A stretch of 64,000 nt of DNA from positions 141,096 to 205,095 of the forward strand of contig JBBELK010001374.1 of assembly GCA_037783545.1 (NCBI GenBank), in the 5' to 3' direction. The number at the start of each line of letters is the position of its first letter. Position 1 is the first letter of the stretch. Both the position numbers and the translations under genes were made by a program. The notes beneath the pieces are model-generated. The model did not search any database, had not been told where the DNA came from, and saw only the letters and a list, made by a program, of their open reading frames with translations. This stretch comes from Henricia sp. BOLD:AAB3569. Lineage: Eukaryota; Echinodermata; Asteroidea; Spinulosida; Echinasteridae. This document shows, piece by piece, positions 1 through 9,300 of the stretch.

Positions 1-274
1 AGGATAACTGCAGTTTTGGCAGCTAACGGTGAACACACTCGGTATTAATTGTCTATGCATTTGATGAAAACTGAAGTTTCAGGATACCTTGTTATTTTGT
101 TAGTTGTTTCAATGTTAGTGCATTTATAACATGGGTTTTTTGGTTTTTTATACCGACAACACCTTTACATAAGTTATTGTTGGCCAAAAATAGAACATGG
201 GATAAATATTAATAAAATATTGAAACTGTAGTAAGTGGTGCGTTTCTTGTTTCCATGAGTGTACATTTACTAAC

Positions 275-369
275 CTTTTGACTTGTCTTGGGACTTTGTC
301 TAGTAGTCTGCTGTACCTCTGCCTCAGACTGGCCAATAGTTCACCTCTCTCAGCGCACTCAACACTCAC
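275..369 (-). CDS. AXDND1: AXDND1-like coding exon 9
   Basis: A 95-bp exon with acceptor CTCCTCATGCAG and donor AAAAG|GTTAGT. It encodes VSVECAERGELLASLRQRYS, then LLDKVPRQVK. The next exon lies left of the window. Confidence 0.86.
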
Positions 370-3300
370 CTGCATGAGGAGAAGTAAATGACAATGCATC
401 TAATAAATGAAACATCGCTTGCCAAAAAAGGTCTCATCACTTTACTGGTATTGTTTTTTCTCAAAATGTAAGCAGTCAGGAAGAGAATGTGCAACAAGTT
501 TGTGCATAGAGACATCAGCAAGAGGAAATATGTTTGTCTGGTCCCAAACTAAAAGAAATATGTTTAAAGGGCCCCGTATTTAGGATTTCTATCAATGAAA
601 TATATGCTTTAAAACCACTCTACTCAGTTAAAGTCATAACAATCCTATTTGGAGCTTGCTTTGGGGGTTAAGACAAAGGTTTTTAGTTTTTATGCTAATA
701 TGTCACAAGAGGCAAACACAGGAAAATCACATTTAACTGTGCACAAAAGATTCCACTTTTTTCTCAATTTTCCTGAAACTTTTGTAATCCATGGCTGTTT
801 GAGTTTGTTTTACTGACATGTTGCCTGCTGTAAGCCATGACAAAACTGGGGGTAGAAACTGCAGCAATTTGCCACAAGTCCAACTTAAAGTCTTATGTTT
901 TTTCTTAACTTTTCCCTTCTGTCTTCCTTATGTGATGCACTCAAAACAGCGCCCTCTGTCTGTGATTTATTGCAGTGAAATCTTCAAAGTTGAAAAAGGC
1001 CACCTTTTATTGATCTTACATCCAAACGAACAATAGTATGTCTTGCTGAACAAGTAATCTGTCATTATGAAGCAAAGCTTAGGCACAAAGTTGTTTAGCA
1101 TGTCACAGCCCTTTAAGTTGTTCTGAAGGGTTACAAATAGTGTGACAACATGCCTTTCTAAAAACCCTGTGTAAAAATTTATAATATATATGTACGCTCG
1201 TAACCGGGACGGACACTTGTGTTACATTTTAGGCTGTCCCGGTTACGAGCGTACAGTGTATATTGGAAATTTGTACACAGGGTTTTTAGAGAGGCATGTT
1301 GTAACACTACTTGTAATCTTTTTTGGGCCCAAGTTATCTCTTCAAAACAACTAAAACATATTTTGAGACCAGACAAAGGTATTTTCTGGAAAATATGGTC
1401 TGTGTTGCCAAAATGCCCCCTTTACCGTGGAAAGACTCGTAACACTTTGTAAGCATGGGGATTTTTTTAAACCGCCTAAGTATGTGATATGTAAAACATT
1501 TCTCCCAAGAGAAGGAAGATACCCCTTATCCTTGTGCTTTTGACACACCCCAACCTAGCCCAGGTTGGACGTCGTCTTCATTGCATTACGAGTGACGTCC
1601 AGGTTACGATGTCTCTAAACAGGGGGACTGAAACTTCCACATAATTTCTAAGCTATATTACCTTTTAATGGACGACGAATTTATGTCCATATATGCTTGA
1701 CGTCTTCATTTACAGGAACGGAAGGTTTAAATGTCGTATATACCAAATTTGATGAAAGAAATAGTGAAATCTAAGGCACAACCTAACGTTAAAGTTCAGA
1801 GAAATAAATAACAGCTGCCGTCGCGTCACGCTTCGTGAAGTTTGGATAGGCTTGCGCGTGCGGCGCCACGATTTCAGGCATGCAATGCGCCGAGGCCATG
1901 GCCTAGTTCAGTTGCGACGCGCGCACGGCCGGCACGCGTACGCGGGACTATACGCACGCGGTGAGAACAAGCTGAACGTACGCGACAACTTAGCGGTCTG
2001 TATTGTGGGGATTTTTTGTGCACAAATATATAGCAAATTAGCGTGACTTTTCGCCATTTTCCTCCGGAATATGCAGTTCGGTGTTGTGTAGTGGATTTCT
2101 AAACCCGGCAATCCCAAAGATTAGGACACATGGAACTTTGTTGGCAAACTGCCGGCTTCCAGCACAAGGTAGAAATGTTGAATTTTTTGGGTTACAAAAA
2201 TGTTCACCCTGTTTTTGGAACTTCATACCCTGGACTCTGTATCCCCATGTAGTATGCGGTACAGAGTCCAACCTGGGCTAACCCCAACCCTGAAAAAGGC
2301 CTTCGACAACCAACCCCCGTTCTTTTGATGGTACTGAGAACCCTATACTGTGACCATACATGTACAATTCAGGTGCAGCCCGACTATCACAGTGTCTAGA
2401 AGCAAACCCCATACATGTACATGTGTATAAACCTCACCTGCCTGATCATCTCATGGAAGATAATATTATAGATATTCTGCTCCTTTTTAATTAGCTCTAG
2501 CAGACTGTGCATCTAAGGAGAAAAAGAAAATTACATGTAATGGCAATGAAGGCTTTATTCAGTATCTGCAATTTACATACATGTACATGTACATGTATGA
2601 AGTTAATGGCAGTATACATAATTGGTAATCTCGAAAATCAGAAATGTTCACAAATTTATGCCTAACTTACACAATATAAACATGATGACCGTAGAAAGCT
2701 TCCATGGAAATGGTTTTGTCTGAAGTGCTATAGTCTTTGAGAAATGAGTAAAACAATTAGTTTTCATCTCATGAGACGAAAATTCAATTCGCCCCAAAAC
2801 CATTTCGCCCAATTGCTATTTCGCCCCAAACCACTTCGCCCGAGTGCCATTTCGCCCCAAATTACTTTGTCCAAACACTACATCGACCAAATGCCACTTC
2901 GCCCCCAAACCACTTCGTGCACAGGCCGTGGTTCAGGGCGAAATGGTTCAGGGCGAAGTGGTTTTGGGGCGAAATGACTGCAAACGCAAACTGTTTTCTC
3001 AAAAGTTAGACAAAGTACGGAGCTGGTTTTTGCTCAGGTTGGTTTTAATCATGCATATCTTCAATCACACAGGGGATAAAACAGTTTACCAATCATGTAT
3101 ACTATCTTTAATTCAAAAAGTTGTACAATGTCATGTAAGCATCACCCAGATATTAGTATAAAGTAAAATGTTTGGCATTCTGAGGGTGTTATCATTATAG
3201 ACTACATGTACTTGGAAAAGGGTCAAACCATTAATGGCAGCGTTCGAATTAGCACTGGTCTGTTGGCCAAATGACGATTTTAATTTCCTTAATGCGTACG

Positions 3301-6300
3301 TTTCCGCTTTTTGGCTGTGCGTGGCAGATTTTATTTTCCACTTTTTTCTACGCACGCACGGTCGATCTTGATTTTACCAAGCAAGAAAACAGCACCCTCC
3401 ATTAACAGTAAATAGACTTGTCCAAGTCTACGACACTTCCGTCCGCGCCAAGACAGTTATGTGCGTACATGTACGTGATTGCATGTAAACTGGGCGCGCG
3501 TGCAGACCGTGACTGCGATGAGTCGCGATTCAAACTTGTGCAAGTCTAGTTACCAAGATGGCGCCATAAAGCTTCAGTCTAGTGTGTGGTGCGCGCGCGT
3601 GTTTTTGCATGAACTGGCCGCCCGCTGCGCCTACAGAGTTGACCGGCCGCTCTCGCTGGCAGGTTTGCTGGCACGGCCCGCCTGGCCCACAGTCCCTGCC
3701 CCGTCCATCCAGAACGGATAGTGGCGGTGTCCGTTAGCGATGTCGAACCTGCCAGCTATCGTACACTGCAGTTCCCGGGCCGGTCCACATGACTGGGAGC
3801 AGCCTAGTCTATGAAAAAAGTTTGACCAGACTGTCACAGTGGATTTGGGTTTTTGGGGGGGTTGTCGGTAATCGCTAACCAATCTTTTCTCTAGTGTAAC
3901 TGTAGTTGAGCTGATGAAGAACTACATTAGGCTAACAGACCAAGGTACATGTACCTGTGTTGGTCCCTTGATCTCTACTTCTTCATCATCTATCCCTGCT
4001 TTGTCCAACATCATATCCATGGTTTCCTTCAGCTGTAAAACCTCATAGCGACTACTTGGTTTCCTAAAAAAAAACACCAAAATGTCTTACAGAGTCTGAG
4101 GCCCGCTTCAAACGACGCGCTTATGCCGTGTCGAATCAAATTAAACTTGACACGGCACAAGCACGACGTTTGAAGCCATTTGGCTCGGCAAAATAAGTTT
4201 GACACGGCAGAAGATTTTAGCTTGACAGGGTCTGCCATGCTAACTCAATTTAGTGCGGCACAAGCACGGCTTGGCTTCAAACGTCGTGCTTCTGCCGTGT
4301 CGAATTTAATTCCAGTTCGAAGCTGGTCCGCAATTTTGTTCCTAACTAGGAATGCGCATGCTCGCAGCGCGTATGTGAGTAAAGAAATAACCAACAAACA
4401 AGTGCATCAAAATAATAAAATGGCGACGTACAATGGACAGAATGGAAAACGCACGTGTACAACGTCCATGACGTGCACAATACTCATCCGCCATGTTGGA
4501 TGTAGTTAAGCTCGACTGGGAGTTTGCAATTAAGTTCGACGTTTGAAGCCACTGCCGTGCTAACGTCGTGCCAACGTCGTGCCAAGTTGAATGTAATTCG
4601 ACACAGAATAAGTGCGACGTTTGAAGCGGGCCTAACTTTTAAAATATGCCATGAGAAGTGTCAATTTTTCAAATACGGAACCACCAAAATGTAACTTCAC
4701 ACTTACAGTGAGGGGAAAGCCACTTGGTTCTGATCTGCATCCATGAGCTTCGTGGTGTACTTGCTGCAAATATAAACATACATGTACCAAGTGAAAAATC
4801 TGCATGCGTGTCATAAATACTAGCCATACTGTACGCATTTAGTTGCATAACAAAGAAAGACACAGTCATCATGCATCAAAAATAATAGTTTGAATTGCAA
4901 TACATGCAGGACTGTGTGTGAAATGCGCTATGGGATATTATTATTATTTTAAGATGTAACAACTAAAACCACGCAAGCAATATAGAACATTTTAAATTCA
5001 CTTTTTAAACGCAAGTCTAATACCCTTTTCCCACTACAAACTGCTTAACCCGGAGATTTGCCGCCCCGGTTTAAGTTTTTCTTACCTCGGGGTTCGTTAA
5101 TCCCGAGTTCTGTTCCAATTTGTTTCGGTTTCCCACTACACGTGGACTGGAAATGACGGAGTGCGCGAGCTGGTCCCACAATTGTTTTGCACTGGCTTGT
5201 TGCCAAGCAACGGGTCCTTTTTCGCGCCACAAGACATCGGTAAATATTATCCCACCGTTCGACACATGTGTTCGTTTCGCCGTACTGCCCTTTACAGTCA
5301 CTTCGCCCCCAAACCACTTCGGCCACACACCACTCGTGCAAATAACATTTCGTCCAAACATCCATGACCCAAGCAAGACGCATCACGTGTAGGCCTGTAC
5401 CATTAAAATGGGGGTGTATTGAGACGGTGTTTTCTCAGCAAGTCCTAAATCTTCTTTTAAAAATAATTATTTCATCAAACGGCATAAAACTAAGTAGCTG
5501 CATGTCTATCAGCCGTGAGCGGGCACGTACGTAGGTTAAGTTTGCAGAGTGCCCCTTGGATAAAGTAGCATTTAGGCGATGTATTCCTACCTCCATGATT
5601 GGGAGAAATGGTCCAACCGAGGGCGAAGTGGTTTGGGGGCAAAGTACTGCTAGTACATGTACATCGCTCAAAATAGCGCCAGACACGGAAGCAATATCGG
5701 TCGCGGTCCTGATGGTAATTTTACAAATATTGCAAAGGAAACGTCAACGCCAACGTTCTCAAAAGGGGAAGAAGGCAGATGTTGCTTGAGGCAATACGCC
5801 AGCAGGATTTATAGCGCACTGAACACGCATTTTCGCGCCACGAGTTTAACCTTTGGATACCGTATTGCGCAATGATTGATGCGTCTTAACCCCGAGATTG
5901 CTTGGGGAACCCTTAACTCTGCTTGGTTTCCCACTACAATGCTTACCCCGGAGTTTGGCTGTTAACCCCGAGATTGCAATCCTTAACCCTGGTCGCTGGC
6001 AGGGTTAACGTGCCCCGGGCTAACGGCCGATTTTTTCGTCTTAACCCGGGCCAGCAAAAGAGTAGTGGGAACGCTCGCGCGATATTTCGCTGCCCCGGGG
6101 TATCTCGGGGTTAAGGATTGCCCATTGCCGTTACCCCCGAGTTAACCCGGAGATTTTGTAGTGGGAAAAGGGATATATGAATAATCATTCTTACATGTAC
6201 ATGTATATCCCCTTCGATCATGTGTACATTTGAAAGGGATTTGTCCAAATACCGGTGACCAAATGGGATATAGTGCACTCCATGTCGACCGAAATTTCAA

Positions 6301-9300
6301 TGTCCTTTTAATACAAGTACAATGTACCTTATAAACATTATGGATATACTTTGACGAGAGGTGCCTTTGGAACCTGGACCACAGAAACACTGGACCTACA
6401 TATTTACATTCCATCCAAAGGATGCAGCAAGTGTGGTTAAGCGCCACAGCCAGGCTCGACCCACAATTAACCACCTGGCCACGGTAATACATGTATGTTG
6501 CACATGTGAGTATCCACAGCAACAACTTACTCTTCTTGAAATTCCAGGTGCTGTACGCCTTTGGCCTTGACAACATGATATTCAGATGGAATCAAGGAGT
6601 CAGGAACGCTCATAATCTATACAAACATGTAAACAAAGTAAAGAAAGAGTTAAAGGCACGGATGCCATGCCACATATTGTACAGGAGTCTCTCTCAGGTC
6701 TAGATAGAACCCCTTTTGGCGATCAACATATTTTTCTACAAATGTGTATTGAGTATGGAAATAAAGTGATGATGATGAATGTACTTTCAAAATAAAAGAA
6801 ATAACTATAATTTGCTCCGGGAAGATAACTTACGGCCCTCTAAACATAGAAAAACATGCTTTTGGGTTCACTATTCTTAGTTCGCTTGATGTGACCATTT
6901 TTATTTGTCTGAATAAACTCCGAAAAGTACCCCATGTTGATACACAAAAGTATTAGTTTTTTTCCTAATGGCCTGTATTTACATGTGTTTATTAAAACTA
7001 CTGGGAAATTAAAGGGCCATTATATCGCTTTGCTTGAATTTGCATTTTAAGGAGTATCAGAGCTACTTTGCGTTGATATTTCATTGTACATGTACTTTAT
7101 ATTGTGTTGCTTATTATTCTGCTCAGTTACTGTCGGTTTAAAACAAGTCTATCATCAAAACGAATTTACATGTACACAGTACATGTACCGGTAATGCCAA
7201 AATTGCAATGTACACATGTAACTGACCTTATCTTGGTCTGCGTGCCTTGCCAAGACTCTAACAGAGCTCGGGTCCTGAGATGTGTCAATTTTTCCTGGGG
7301 GATTATCAGCAAAGGCAACATCGTACAGGAAAGATATATCCCTGTGTATGCAAAAAAATGCCAATATCAATTTCTATCCCAGCAAACACATGTAACACAT
7401 GTAACACATGTAACACATGTAACACATGTAGATGTAAAGTAAGGTTTACAACAAGATGCTATTACCAACAGTAAATCTGCAGTAAATATTAAAGAGAATG
7501 GATACAAAATTATCCGGATATTGAGGTACCCGGTAAGCAGGGTTCTCTCCAATCAAGGCACAAATAATTTCCATAGCAACTCGCAAGGTGCATGTGTTTG
7601 GCCCATTTGGTGAACCTTTCCCCCAGCTCAACGTTTCGACTTTGTTTTTGTTGATACTTGGTCATGATTCGGTGCTATCCTGTACTTATATTAAACAGTG
7701 CACACTATTGGACAGATACCATGCTTAACAATGGAATATATCGCCAGCAATGTATATTTGTGGCAGCATGCTACCGCATGCAAAGGGCAGACCTAGCAGC
7801 ATGCCCGGCAGCCACGGTACCATTTAAGCAACTAAGGGAGCAAAATTTCAGAATGGTCATCAGAAAAATATGACATGCCATGGTATTAAAATCTCAACAA
7901 TCATTGGAAAATGAGGGTGGGGTCAAAAATGTGATCTTGTCATACTCCTTTAAAAGATTTCTGTACCTTCCTGCCCCTGTCATGGAAGTTGGGTTGTCAG
8001 TCAGATGTTGAAAACGTCGTCTGCGATTTGGAAAGTTCCATAAGTTGGCAGCTGGGGCACCGCCCTTTGGAAGCAAATTTTCAAGAGGAGAAATTGATGG
8101 GCACTGATCCTTTTTAGGATCGCAACTGTACATGTATGTACACTAAGGCGCGTTAAGGAAAAAATCATTTTTAAAAAGCATAATTGCATACCTGCCAACA
8201 TTGCCGAGTAAAACCAATTGGACGGTAATTGGCTGTTCCAACACGGTTGGGAACAGCCTTTGTTTTCGTTACGATTTTTTTTTTTTTTCTTTTTTTTTTT
8301 CTTTTCCTTCTTCCACTTTTTTCGCACGCTATTTCGGACACTTGCACATTGATGATTGACTTCAAACTTCACATGGACATTGGTCACTATGTGAAGTTGT
8401 GCACAGTACTAATGACGTCATGATGACGTCATCACGTGTCAGATTAAAGGGGCATGAAGTTTAATAAATTAAATATTCAAAAATCAATAAAAAATCAACC
8501 GTTTGACCTACGATCTTGATTCCTTCGGCATATACGATGACTAACAAAGGTCTTTGAGATGCGCACACCCCTTGACCTTTGACCTCGTTTCCTATTGGTC
8601 TAACAGATTTTGCCTTGCCATTTGAAAGTGGTGCAAGATATTTGGACAAAGTCACTTGTGTTACACTTCGACTAGGGTGGGGTATCTAAAAAATATTTTT
8701 GTGACCTTTGACCTTGCTCACTTCCGGTCGAAACCGGAAGTGGCCCTTAGTTTGAAAGTGAAAGGAGGTATTGAGATGGGGTCAATGGTGTTATTACCAG
8801 AGGCCCTTAAGCTTTCCAAAAATATAAGTGATGACGTCATCGTACGAAATAGCGCCCTCTACCGACAAGATGATTACGTAATTAAATATTCAAAAATCAA
8901 TAAAAAATCAACTGTTTGACCTACGATCTTGATTCCTGTGGCATATACGATCACTAACAAATGTCTTTAAGATGCGCACAGGCCTTGACCTTTGACCTCG
9001 TTTCCTATTGGTCTAACAGATTTTGCCTTGCCATTTGAAAGTGGTACAAGATATCTGGATGTGGTCAACTGTATTACACTTGGACCTAGGGTGGTGTATC
9101 CAAAAAATATGGCCGTGACCTTTGACCTTGCTCACTTCCGGTCGAAACCGGAAGTGGCCCTTAGTTTGAAAGTTAAAGGAGGTATTGAGATAGGGTCAAT
9201 GGTGTTATTACCAGAGGCCCTTAAGCTTTCCAAAAATATAAGTGATGACGTCATCGTAGGAAATAGCGCCCTCTAGCGACAAGATGATTACGTAATTAAA

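Noticed and set aside
6361-6714. A plus-strand two-exon gene with good-looking donor and acceptor (HWTYIFTFHPKD... and VLYAFGLDNMIF...)
   Set aside because: The second piece is the exact complement of AXDND1 exon 5, whose conserved EYHVVKAKG sequence and phase fit the minus-strand gene. The first piece looks like a retroposon tail on the minus strand.
8656-9276. Two open frames encoding nearly the same peptide (HFRSKPEVALSLKVKG)
   Set aside because: They reflect two copies of the 413-bp repeat. The peptide includes the translated ETS-like palindrome, and no start, splice or family evidence supports coding.
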